From Candidatus Zhuqueibacterota bacterium (GTDB taxonomy: Bacteria > Zhuqueibacterota > Zhuqueibacteria > Thermofontimicrobiales > Thiofontviventaceae), in the NCBI GenBank assembly GCA_016931935.1, contig JAFGDW010000196.1, forward strand, positions 1 to 35,293: a DNA stretch of 35,293 nucleotides, read 5' to 3'. Below, piece after piece: positions 9,302 through 17,301 of the stretch. The notes under the pieces were generated by a model. That model saw only the letters and a list, made by a program, of their open reading frames with translations. It was not told the origin of the DNA and made no database searches. Position numbers and translations under genes: made by a program. Each line of letters starts with the position of its first letter. Positions within the stretch are counted from its first letter, which is position 1.

Positions 9302-9487
9302 TCTTGTAACTATTCAGTCCTGAATCATTTGCTTGAAGAAAGATCACTACGTTGCCTGAGCCTGTCCCTGCAAAACAGGGCAACACTCGCACTGGTTTTC
9401 TGGGAGATGTCGACTTCGTCACCGTTCGCGCCGCTGCGAGACGGCAGGCTCAGCCGACGGTTGGTTGCAGGCTGAATAGTCACAAGA
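9302..9487. mobile_element. MITE-like element with 16-bp terminal inverted repeats
   Basis: TCTTGTAACTATTCAG (9302-9317) and CTGAATAGTCACAAGA (9472-9487) are inverted repeats matching at 15 of 16 positions. The 186-bp unit is clearly richer in G+C than its flanks. It contains a nested inverted pair CTGAGCCTG (9356-9364) / CAGGCTCAG (9445-9453) and a tight hairpin CCCTG-caaaa-CAGGG (9366-9380). There is no transposase inside. Frames crossing it have no ribosome binding site or family pattern. It fits a non-autonomous miniature transposable element, though a structured RNA is an alternative. I found no target-site duplication by eye. Confidence 0.6.
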
Positions 9488-9737
9488 ACTTTAATGTGAA
9501 CACTCCAATCGAAAGTAATAACCTCACGGCGCATAATTTTATTACTGCTACAAGATCAATTACCGCTGGCCTAAGTGTATCACTTGCTATTGCCGGATTA
9601 CACCGATGCATTTCTGTATTTATTGAACAATATCAAATTGTGTGTATCCACAAAAATAACTTGATCATCAACCCAAAAGGAACTATATTGTAACTATAAT
9701 ATAACTAAATTGTATGGAATTTTGAGTGATAAAATGA

Positions 9738-10100
9738 ATCTTACAATCAGAATTACGGGGAAATAAACTTATTATTGAAAAACAAGCAGCCAGTGATGAA
9801 CGAGTCGCTATGACAGTTGGCGAATTATTCTATGGCGCTGAGAAATCGCGTTATAAGCGTCAAAATGTGTGACTGGTCGATGAATTCATTTTATCTATTG
9901 AGGTAATTAAAACAGATATTGAAATCCTGTCAAAGTATGGTGAATTAAAAGCTCGCTTAAATGAAGCAAACAACGTCTTGCCTGATGCTGATATATTGAT
10001 TGCTGCCACGGCATTAACTAAATGCACGAAACTTGTAACCGGTAATACAAAACATTTCAACCGATTTGAAAATTTAAATATTGATAACTGGCAAGTTTAA
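9738..10100 (+). pseudogene. VapC-type PIN-domain toxin, truncated and with an internal stop
   Basis: One frame from about 9738 to TAA 10098-10100 encodes most of a PIN-domain RNase of the VapC family, broken by TGA at 9870-9872. Recognisable parts are 'VAMTVGELFYGAEKSRYK' (the conserved Glu-Leu-x-x-Gly-x-x-x-S segment), 'EVIKTDIEILSKYGELKARL', 'LPDADILIAATAL' with the conserved acidic residue, and 'LVTGNTKHFNRFENLNIDNW' at the C-terminus. The N-terminal strand bearing the first catalytic Asp ('LDTN') is missing, as is any upstream antitoxin. In intact systems VapC cleaves RNA and is neutralised by VapB. This copy should be inactive. Confidence 0.8.
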
Positions 10101-10143
10101 AATCATCATTGTTCTTTTCACTCTAAAATAAGGAAGTCTTCCC

Positions 10144-10269
10144 GTGTTACCCAATCCATGGTATCGTCGCATCGAAGGGTTAGTCTCCCGAACCAACGAC
10201 TATGGATTAAGAGAGCATTTATATGTTTTACCGTCCCCTAATATTAGGAGAACAGGGGGCGCATTATGA
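10144..10269 (+). CDS. Possible 41-residue ORF coupled to the peptidase gene
   Basis: GTG 10144 opens a 41-codon frame (VLPNPWYRRIEGLVSRTNDY...NIRRTGGAL) that ends at TGA 10267-10269. This stop overlaps the peptidase start at 10266 as ATGA. AAGGAAG lies 7-13 nt upstream of the GTG as a possible ribosome binding site, and a TAA at 10129-10131 limits extension. The residue mix is protein-like and the 4-nt overlap is typical of translational coupling. I recognise no family. It could instead be a leader peptide or chance. Confidence 0.35.
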   Translation: MLPNPWYRRIEGLVSRTNDYGLREHLYVLPSPNIRRTGGAL

Positions 10270-11456
10270 CTTTAATTCAGGAAAAAGTCGATCAGGCTAA
10301 ATCGCTATTGAAAGAGCTGGGAATCGATTGCTGGATAACATTTGCCCGTGAAAGCGAGTTGAACGGTGATCCCACATTGGAATTAATTTCCGGTATGTCA
10401 GTAACCTGGCATTCGGCGTTTATTGTCACCGCGGCTGGCGAGAGCGTAGCCATTGTCGGTCGTTACGATCAGGCAGGCGTTGAGGATATCGGCGCTTACG
10501 ATGAGGTGATCAGCTATGATGAAGGCATGAAATCCCTGTTACAGGAGCGGTTAAAACGAATTGATCCTGAATCGATTGCTATTAATTATTCACGCGATAG
10601 CGAAATCAGTGATGGTTTAACGTACGGTATGTTCCTGACGCTTCAGGAATGGCTTACAGAAATAGGCATGGCGCGGAGACTGGTTTCTGCCGAGCCGATA
10701 ATTTCCGCATTACGTCAACGAAAAACCGCTGCGGAAATTGAAGCGCTGCGGCATGCCATTAGTCATACTGAAGTTATTTTTGAAAAATTAACGCGTTTCA
10801 TTCGGCCCGGCGTAAGCGAATGTGCAATTGCCGATTTCATGCAGGATGAAGCAAAACAAGCAGGCCTGGAACTTGCATGGGAACCGGCGACCTGCCCCGA
10901 AGTCTTCGCTGGCCCTGATACCGCTGAAGCTCACTACAATCCTACCCACCGGGTAGTTATGCCCGGCCATCTTGTCACAGTTGATTTTGGAATCCGGTAC
11001 GAAGGTTACTGCTCAGATATGCAGCGGACGTTTTACGTGCTCCGTCCCGGCGAACATGTTCCGCCCGACGCAGTGCAGCGCGGTTTTTATGCAATCATCG
11101 AATCGATTGAATTATCACGTCAGGCATTGAAACCGTGTGTACTTGGCTATGAAGTGGATGCGGTCGCGCGCAATCATCTGAAAAACAACGGCTATCCGGG
11201 ATTTCCCCATGCGCTTGGTCATCAGGTGGGACGTTTCGTTCATGATGGTACTGCGATCCTGGGACCAACATGGGAAAAATACGCTCACAAACCATTCCAT
11301 CCAATCGAGCCGGGGATGGTATTTACACTGGAACCACGAGTGCGAATTCCTGAACATGGTCTGGTTACGATTGAAGAGATTGTACTTGTGCATGAAAAAG
11401 GAGCACGTTTTCTAACGAATCCCCAGAAAACACTGATTGAGATTGAGCCATATTAA
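10266..11456 (+). CDS. M24 metallopeptidase, Xaa-Pro aminopeptidase/prolidase family
   Basis: A 396-residue cytoplasmic dinuclear-metal peptidase. Residues 1-145 form the creatinase-type N-terminal domain. Residues 155-396 are the pita-bread catalytic domain. All five expected metal ligands are visible: Asp240 in 'VTVDFGI', Asp251 in 'SDMQRTF', His319 in 'HALGHQVG', Glu356 in 'FTLEPRV' and Glu370 in 'VTIEEIV'. Family members cleave N-terminal residues before proline or split X-Pro dipeptides. Length and motif order are normal, so it should be active. The start has a G-rich ribosome binding site (10254-10258) and overlaps the stop of a possible small upstream ORF. There is no signal peptide. 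Confidence 0.93.
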   Translation: MTLIQEKVDQAKSLLKELGIDCWITFARESELNGDPTLELISGMSVTWHSAFIVTAAGESVAIVGRYDQAGVEDIGAYDEVISYDEGMKSLLQERLKRIDPESIAINYSRDSEISDGLTYGMFLTLQEWLTEIGMARRLVSAEPIISALRQRKTAAEIEALRHAISHTEVIFEKLTRFIRPGVSECAIADFMQDEAKQAGLELAWEPATCPEVFAGPDTAEAHYNPTHRVVMPGHLVTVDFGIRYEGYCSDMQRTFYVLRPGEHVPPDAVQRGFYAIIESIELSRQALKPCVLGYEVDAVARNHLKNNGYPGFPHALGHQVGRFVHDGTAILGPTWEKYAHKPFHPIEPGMVFTLEPRVRIPEHGLVTIEEIVLVHEKGARFLTNPQKTLIEIEPY

Positions 11457-11738
11457 AACGCGAGCTGAGGAGATAATGAGTGATGGAGACAAGCAGAGTG
11501 GGAGATATGGTAATAAGATGGTGCTCATAAATTAATTGCTATTATCAGTTGTAATCATCACACTTCGACGGAGTATATCCTGAGCTTGATGAAGGGCTCC
11601 TTGTGAAGCAACAAAATTCATGCTGAACGGAGTCGAAGCATGAAGAACCACATTTTTTTTAAGTACACTAAAGAGAAAAATGACTACCCTTCACACACTC
11701 TCCCTATCACCCTGTTTCCATTTCTCCCTACTCACCGG
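11457..11738. other. Intergenic region between converging transcripts, repeat-rich
   Basis: Contains a purine-rich stretch (about 11466-11521), a REP-like motif (11562-11644) and a pyrimidine-rich stretch (about 11684-11735) that roughly complements the purine stretch. No T-tailed terminator was found, although the peptidase and the PrkA cluster converge here. No gene is supported. Confidence 0.4.
11562..11644. repeat. REP-like motif pair
   Basis: A CTTCGACGGAGT-like block, an ATCCTGAGCTTGATGAAGG block (11578-11596) and TTCATGCTGAACGGAGTCGA...ATGAA (11618-11644) resemble the motif at 3082-3109. The last block has TTCATGC/GCATGAA arms able to form a hairpin. This is probably a dispersed REP-type element. 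Confidence 0.5.
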
Positions 11739-14036
11739 TTAGCTTTCCGCGTATTTCGTCGCCAGGTTGTTGTCGATGACATACATGCATACCTCTTTGG
11801 CGCCCTGTTTGGTGTAGCGGTATTTTTCGCAGAGATTGTTGATCAGATAGGTAACATCGGCGCGTATGCGTTTATCGTAGGTTTTGAAATCTTCATCTTC
11901 AAAATCTTTGATCGCACGCCGGAAATTCTCATTCTCCAGAAACGGATCGAGTACTTTTTCTTTAAGATTATAAATATAGCGCTCGCGCAGAGAATGAAAC
12001 AAATGTGTTTTGGTAATATGCAAATCCTCAAGCAACATTTCCTGGGGCAGTGTTTGTGACGTGTATTCCCGTTGCGTATTCCGGCGGAAACGCAGCCGTT
12101 TATCATAATCAGCGTCTGCGCCCAACAGCCTGCTTTCAATATTCTGGATATATTCTTCGGTTATTTCAATTTTCTCACCGGTAAACGTGCACTTTTCAGT
12201 CGTGCCGACTTCAAAATTCACTACAAAAATATAGTGCATAATGTCACGGGCGATTTGATCTTCGTTATAATAATATAGCGATTCCTTCACTTCCTGCAGA
12301 ATGGTGTAATCGTACATTCGGCAGAGCGAATCGAGAAATCCCTGGGGAATTGATGCATACAAATCTTTTCGCACTTTGGTGAAATATTTCACCAGCATAT
12401 TCATGTTGATAAGCTTATCTTCACGCGCGTAGGTGGAGAAAAATTCATTAAAAATTTTAATGGAATCGCGGCCGGAAAAGCCATGACGTCCCTCAGTCTC
12501 TGACTCACCGATGATCCGACGCCGACGTTTTGCGGTAAAGCGGTTCCGATCTTCCTCGCGCAGCCATTTCGGGATGTATCCGGTATAGATTTCCATTTTC
12601 AGGAGTTGAAGATTTACATCACAATACAGACTGTAACGGTCGGGATCGCCAATCCATTCCAGCAACGCTTCGGATTTCAAATTCATTCGCGATGAAATGA
12701 TAATGCGCGCGAAATTATGCAGGACCCGGGGAAGAAAACTTTCTTCAATATGTTTGCCGAAAATACTACGATAAATTTCCACTTCAGTGTTCAAATCGAG
12801 CACATACGGTAAATTAATGTATTCGATTCTGTCAGTAAACGACTGGAAATTCTGGATATTTTTCTTATCTTCCGGGTTCATCAACGCGATGAACAAGGAG
12901 TTGACATTTTCCTCAATATCTTCAACCTTGTGCACACCTTCACTGATAATGTTGTGCAACTCAATCAACCGCTCGGTATTGTGCGATTTTATATCCATCA
13001 GGGCATAGATACCGTTGTTGGTTTTTGCAAATTTGGAGAAAATATAATTTACCTGATTGCTGTCTTTGAACAATGAGTTGATACGGCGCTGCAAAATTTG
13101 GTTCTCGAACACGCGCTGCTTCATCGGCGCATCACCGGGATTGAACACGCTGATGCCTTCGCCAAGCCTGCGGTTGAATTGATACGGCCGGGCGTACAAT
13201 AAATGGAACACTTTCTGATGACTTCGCAATTTGTACAATAACGCCTGATACAGTGAACTGCAAATCGTACACGGGCTATCCTTGAACACCCATTCGTATT
13301 CTTTCTCCGTAAACAATTTCCATTTGAATTTGTCATTTTTGAACAAGTCATCAAAAAAGGCGCGACGCATATGCTTGGGAATCATTAAAATCGGATTATC
13401 GTGACTCGGACATGGAATTTCGATGTACGGCTCATTCAACGACTGATTGATGGAATGAATTGTATCTTTACCATTTTCACTGTTGATGTCAAATAACTCC
13501 AATAGCTTGACGAGCATTGGATTAATTTCTTCCTGGCCGAAGGTATCAAACATCCGGCGATCGATAATCCATACGGTCTCGAACCGCCGACCGTCGGCAG
13601 TGTTCGAGTATTCCTCGAACTTTTTCAACAGATTGTTCAAAAATGTACTTTTCCCGCAGCCCGGTGGGCCTTCGAAAATATAAATATTATTTTGCTGGGC
13701 GCCACGGCGTAACGATTCGACATGATTAATCAGCCGGTTGGCGAACAAACGATCGGCAAAAAACGGATGCTCCGAGTGTGCGACAAACAACTTGCTGCAA
13801 TCATAATACGCATAATGGATCGACTCAGGATCGTCAGAATACTCATCGATTCCTTCTCCGACATAGGTTTTTACCATATCATGAAAAACCTGGAACACAT
13901 TGCGAATGACGATTTGCGGTTTTTCCGACAGCACCTGCAAAAATTCTTCAAACGGAATAGTGAATGGTTGATCCTGCCTTCGCATACTCGAATTCAGGTT
14001 TTCCATTGCTTTTTTTATTTGCACCTGTGTCGACAT
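11739..14036 (-). CDS. PrkA-family AAA+ serine protein kinase, second copy
   Basis: A 765-residue protein of the PrkA/YeaG family: an AAA+ ATPase fused to a C-terminal kinase-like domain. The Walker A motif is GPPGCGKS (123-130). It has the family's paired metal-site-like segments, CPSH (209-212, in 'IPCPSHDNPILMIP') and CTIC (256-259), as in Bacillus PrkA-type proteins. The Walker B-equivalent region is 'NNGIYALMDIK' (340-350), with Asp where Glu is usual. 'SGRDSIKIFNEFF' begins the C-terminal PrkA domain. It is the last gene of the cluster and starts only 2 nt after the spoVR stop, so translation is probably coupled. YeaG homologues act as kinases in starvation and stationary phase. A Bacillus homologue has also been described as protease-like, so I would not assume kinase activity alone. 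The substrate is unknown. Confidence 0.88.
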   Translation of the reverse strand: MSTQVQIKKAMENLNSSMRRQDQPFTIPFEEFLQVLSEKPQIVIRNVFQVFHDMVKTYVGEGIDEYSDDPESIHYAYYDCSKLFVAHSEHPFFADRLFANRLINHVESLRRGAQQNNIYIFEGPPGCGKSTFLNNLLKKFEEYSNTADGRRFETVWIIDRRMFDTFGQEEINPMLVKLLELFDINSENGKDTIHSINQSLNEPYIEIPCPSHDNPILMIPKHMRRAFFDDLFKNDKFKWKLFTEKEYEWVFKDSPCTICSSLYQALLYKLRSHQKVFHLLYARPYQFNRRLGEGISVFNPGDAPMKQRVFENQILQRRINSLFKDSNQVNYIFSKFAKTNNGIYALMDIKSHNTERLIELHNIISEGVHKVEDIEENVNSLFIALMNPEDKKNIQNFQSFTDRIEYINLPYVLDLNTEVEIYRSIFGKHIEESFLPRVLHNFARIIISSRMNLKSEALLEWIGDPDRYSLYCDVNLQLLKMEIYTGYIPKWLREEDRNRFTAKRRRRIIGESETEGRHGFSGRDSIKIFNEFFSTYAREDKLINMNMLVKYFTKVRKDLYASIPQGFLDSLCRMYDYTILQEVKESLYYYNEDQIARDIMHYIFVVNFEVGTTEKCTFTGEKIEITEEYIQNIESRLLGADADYDKRLRFRRNTQREYTSQTLPQEMLLEDLHITKTHLFHSLRERYIYNLKEKVLDPFLENENFRRAIKDFEDEDFKTYDKRIRADVTYLINNLCEKYRYTKQGAKEVCMYVIDNNLATKYAES

Positions 14037-14038
14037 GG

Positions 14039-15697
14039 TTAAATTGCCTTTTTAGAAAGTTTCCGTTTTTTCATTGTATAAAGCACTTTGCGCCATTTAA
14101 CTTCTGATTCAGGCTGGCCATCTTCACCTGCTTTCGCCGGGAGAAATCGCGAGAAATATCGCTGTGCCTGCTCACTGGAAATCGATACCACCTCATGCGT
14201 TTCCAAATGCACCGGTCCACCCCATAAGAACTCGATGCCCATCAATACGCCGCCGATGTATTCCTGCACTAACGGCTTCTCTTCAAATTTATGAATCAGG
14301 TACAGCGTGTTATCCGTCGTATTGTAAGGATCAATCGTAATGTGAGGCGGATGATAAAGCTGGTCCACAATCATTTCACGATAGTCTTCTGCCTTACGGC
14401 TCTTAACATAATATTCCCACACCATTCGATCGGGATTCAAACGCTTACCGGCGACAAATAAATTGTGTCGTGTAATAAAATCCTGATCAATAAATGTATT
14501 GATGAATGTAAAATCACTCAGGTTTTCACGAACGTTAAAAATGTAATCCCTGCCTGAATTGGTATTTCTATTGAATTCTTCACGGGATTGGGCATCGCGC
14601 AACGATTTAAATTCAATCGACAATTTTCCTTTGTTTGCTATTTCTTCGATGTACTGAAACATGCGAAGCCCAAGCGCATACGGATTCAACCCGACCCGCG
14701 GCATGGAGGTGACGCCTGAATTGACACGCGCAAAATCGACTTCATGCCCACTAATACGATCGTCTTTGAGGAACAATTCTTCGTGCCAGTAGCTGGCCCA
14801 GCCTTCATTCATAATTTTTGTACGAATTTGCGGCTGGAAGAAAATCGATGTGTTACGAATCACTTCAATTACCGTTTGCATCCACTTATTTTCTTCCTTA
14901 TTCAGAAATTCCGAATTTTCCAACAAGTACTGAATCAAATCAAATGGTGGTTTACCATTCTCCTGCATGTGCTTTCGGAACAGCGCATCAAATTCAGGAT
15001 GTTTTTGGGTGACATCTGCAAAAAAAGTCTGTTCGCCCAGCTCCGGGGTCTGTTTCATGCATTCGTTAAAGCGATTGATCTCTTTTATATATTCCCCAAT
15101 ATTAACTTTTTTGATCGATTGTAAAAACACATCAAAATAGTAATCCATCCGACTGGATGTGGAATGGCTTTTGGGACGATTCAGAACTGCCAATTCATCG
15201 AAATAGCCCACAAGATTATCAATGCCTCGGGTAAATTCGATAATATAATCGACCCATCGCCCTTTTTCTGCACGAAGCTTGGCAATGATCCGTTTGTCAG
15301 ACAATGCCTGCCCCGTAAAATCGTAATCCCATGTGTGCCGGAAGAACAGATTATTCTGGAAAAAATCAATGTGACCGATGACATGGTAAAAAATCATCAC
15401 ATTCAGCCAATCAGGATTATTGTCATTGTAGAATGATATCGGCGGCCGTGTATTAATTACAGTTTCATAGGGATTCGATGGATATAGCTCGTATTTGCCT
15501 TTTTCGCGCAATACTTCAACATCATGCACCCAGAAATCGTACAAGGTCGGAATCATGATCTTGGGGGATAGCTCCAGCAGATCACGATTCGTGACGATAT
15601 ATTCCAGAGTTTCATCCTGAAACTTCAGGCCGGCGTCACGCGCGCGCTCCTTGCAGCCTTCCATAATGTCTTTTGTACGTTGATCGATTAGTTGCAT
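14039..15697 (-). CDS. spoVR: SpoVR family protein
   Basis: A 552-residue cytoplasmic protein of the SpoVR/YcgB family. Clear family segments are 'YDFWVHDVEVLREKGKYELYP', 'VMIFYHVIGHIDFFQNN' (His/Asp rich, 105-113), 'MNEGWASYWHEE' (296-306), 'VNSGVTSMPRVGLNPYALGLRMFQYIEE' and 'RDYIFNVRENLSDFTFI'. The conserved HxxGHxD and NEGWAxxWH residues suggest a metal site, but no activity is established. The name comes from a Bacillus spore-cortex phenotype; the family is also common in bacteria that do not sporulate. An upstream start at 15805 is possible, but I chose ATG 15697 because family homology starts there and AGGA precedes it. The longer version would also code through three palindromes. It lies between the DUF444 gene and the second PrkA. 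Confidence 0.93.
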   Translation of the reverse strand: MQLIDQRTKDIMEGCKERARDAGLKFQDETLEYIVTNRDLLELSPKIMIPTLYDFWVHDVEVLREKGKYELYPSNPYETVINTRPPISFYNDNNPDWLNVMIFYHVIGHIDFFQNNLFFRHTWDYDFTGQALSDKRIIAKLRAEKGRWVDYIIEFTRGIDNLVGYFDELAVLNRPKSHSTSSRMDYYFDVFLQSIKKVNIGEYIKEINRFNECMKQTPELGEQTFFADVTQKHPEFDALFRKHMQENGKPPFDLIQYLLENSEFLNKEENKWMQTVIEVIRNTSIFFQPQIRTKIMNEGWASYWHEELFLKDDRISGHEVDFARVNSGVTSMPRVGLNPYALGLRMFQYIEEIANKGKLSIEFKSLRDAQSREEFNRNTNSGRDYIFNVRENLSDFTFINTFIDQDFITRHNLFVAGKRLNPDRMVWEYYVKSRKAEDYREMIVDQLYHPPHITIDPYNTTDNTLYLIHKFEEKPLVQEYIGGVLMGIEFLWGGPVHLETHEVVSISSEQAQRYFSRFLPAKAGEDGQPESEVKWRKVLYTMKKRKLSKKAI

Positions 15698-15765
15698 GCG
15701 TTGAATATTCCTGTTTGGTTTAAAACATAGGGCTGTATCATAAATCCTGCTATTAACAATAAAAC

Positions 15766-15805
15766 ACAGTATACTGTAGAAGCAATTCATGAATTGCATG
15801 TACAT
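15766..15805. promoter_or_regulatory. Three adjacent perfect palindromes before spoVR
   Basis: ACAGTATACTGT (15766-15777), GCAATTCATGAATTGC (15782-15797) and ATGTACAT (15798-15805) are each perfectly palindromic. They lie within 40 bp in the 164-nt gap between the DUF444 and spoVR genes, 69-108 nt upstream of the spoVR start. TATACT inside the first is a plausible minus-strand -10 element, but I see no good -35. A binding site for one or more dimeric regulators, or an internal promoter, is likely. Confidence 0.4.
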
Positions 15806-15861
15806 ATAGTATAATATTAAATTTGGTCATACTTATGATATAGCGCCACATCTCATCTATG

Positions 15862-17226
15862 TTACGAAATTAATCGTTTAATCCCTTCAATCAGCCGCGG
15901 CTCGTCGGCATCCTGATTCACAATGTCGAGACGAATATAGTCGTACATATCGATTAACAAGCCGGATTTTTTCAGATAGCGTTCGACTTCGCTGCTGTAT
16001 CCGGTGCCGTACGATTGCTCGGCGATAGTAATTCCGACGCGGTTCGTATAATAAAGCATCTTTTTAATTTCGGGAATGGTCTCTTTCCCGTCGGTATCCC
16101 AATCATCACCATCAGTACCATGAAAGACGTAAATATTATAGTCTTTTGCCAGATTATCTTTTTCCACAATTTCGTTCACCAGCCGAAACGCCGATGCCAC
16201 TTTGGTTCCGCCCGCGACTTTTGAATTGTAGTAAGTATAAAAATCAGGGACTTCATTTGCTTCGGTATCGTGTAAGATAAAGCGTGATTCCACCTGTTTG
16301 TCATATTGATAGAGCAGCCAACTGTAAATCATCACGTGCTGCGACACAATTAAATCAGTCGGCTTGCCGGACATGGAGCCGGAATAGTCACGCATGAAAA
16401 AAACTAGTGCTTGCGATTCAAAATCTTTTTCCTTTGACAGAATCCGATAAACTTTGTCGCGCGGGGCAACCAAAAATTGAGTGGGATCGATGTTGCCGAC
16501 ATCGGGAATTCTTCCTAAACTTATATTGGTTTCCACAATCTGCCGAAGCGTCGCTTTCTTATCCAGTAACTGACCAAAACCACGATGCTTGTCGGTCATT
16601 TCATACGTGTAACGGGAGATCGCTCGCTTCTTGCCTTTGTTTTGCAGATTCGGAAGCTCAAATTTTTCCGTCAGTACCTTGCCCAGGTCATAGGCATTCG
16701 ATTCCATTTCATGTGGCCCCTCGCTGCCCTGCCCTGCTCCGGTGCCAGCCCCATCGGGACTGTGCATCGGCTGTTCGCCAATAACTTCGCCTTCTTCGCC
16801 ATCTCCGGCTCCGCCAGAGCTCGATTCATCATCTGGGGCTTTAACAGAATCGTGGAGAAACTTTTCTTCCACTGTAGTCGGTACAACAACAACTTTATCT
16901 TTCCCGCCACGTCGCGGTTTTACCAACCTTCCCACCCGAATTTTTCTCGGGAAGCCATCTTCTTCTCGCTGTTTGTCTTTATCCAGCAATTCATCGATAG
17001 AGCGCATGCACATTTCCGCCGGCTTCATCAATGGCGCCAGGTTTTGAAATACCGCAAGATCATTGGGCGAGTAAATATCCGGCAGCGGTGGTCCCGAATC
17101 GGCCGGCTCGATGATATCATGCGACTCGTCCGCAGCATTCAATTCGACCAAAATTTTTTTCTCTCGCTCTTCGGACAAGCCGTCCTTTTTCAGTTGCAGG
17201 AAATATGCAAACAGTTTGGGATTCAT
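15862..17226 (-). CDS. DUF444 / UPF0229 family protein (YeaH/YhbH type)
   Basis: A 454-residue protein of the family always found near PrkA. The first ATG is 17226; a TTG one codon upstream is less likely. The N-terminal part is charged. Residues 130-170 are low-complexity Gly/Glu/Ser (a flexible linker). The C-terminal half carries a von Willebrand A-like MIDAS pattern: 'FFMRDYSGSMSGKP' (DxSxS at 280-284), 'GGTKVASAF' with the Thr, and 'FHGTDGDDWDTD'. It therefore probably binds Mg2+ and partner proteins, perhaps as an adaptor for the PrkA ATPase, in the same way VWA proteins pair with MoxR AAA+ ATPases. That pairing is inference by analogy. Only 75 nt separate it from the upstream prkA-like gene, so co-transcription is likely. 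Confidence 0.92.
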   Translation of the reverse strand: MNPKLFAYFLQLKKDGLSEEREKKILVELNAADESHDIIEPADSGPPLPDIYSPNDLAVFQNLAPLMKPAEMCMRSIDELLDKDKQREEDGFPRKIRVGRLVKPRRGGKDKVVVVPTTVEEKFLHDSVKAPDDESSSGGAGDGEEGEVIGEQPMHSPDGAGTGAGQGSEGPHEMESNAYDLGKVLTEKFELPNLQNKGKKRAISRYTYEMTDKHRGFGQLLDKKATLRQIVETNISLGRIPDVGNIDPTQFLVAPRDKVYRILSKEKDFESQALVFFMRDYSGSMSGKPTDLIVSQHVMIYSWLLYQYDKQVESRFILHDTEANEVPDFYTYYNSKVAGGTKVASAFRLVNEIVEKDNLAKDYNIYVFHGTDGDDWDTDGKETIPEIKKMLYYTNRVGITIAEQSYGTGYSSEVERYLKKSGLLIDMYDYIRLDIVNQDADEPRLIEGIKRLIS

Positions 17227-17301
17227 CAATTAACGTCTCTTTTTTTTAGCATAACACACAGCGCATAGCAAAAAGTTTACTTACGCGCTCCGCTATATTT
17301 T

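Noticed and set aside
9352..9693. 113-codon plus-strand frame and a 69-codon minus-strand frame (9325-9534)
   Set aside because: Both start or run inside the inverted-repeat element, where palindromic G+C-rich DNA opens frames by chance; no ribosome binding site or conserved motif.
15697..15805. Longer SpoVR start at 15805
   Set aside because: The extra 36 residues are Cys-rich, unlike the family, lack a good ribosome binding site and would translate through three palindromes; homology begins at ATG 15697.
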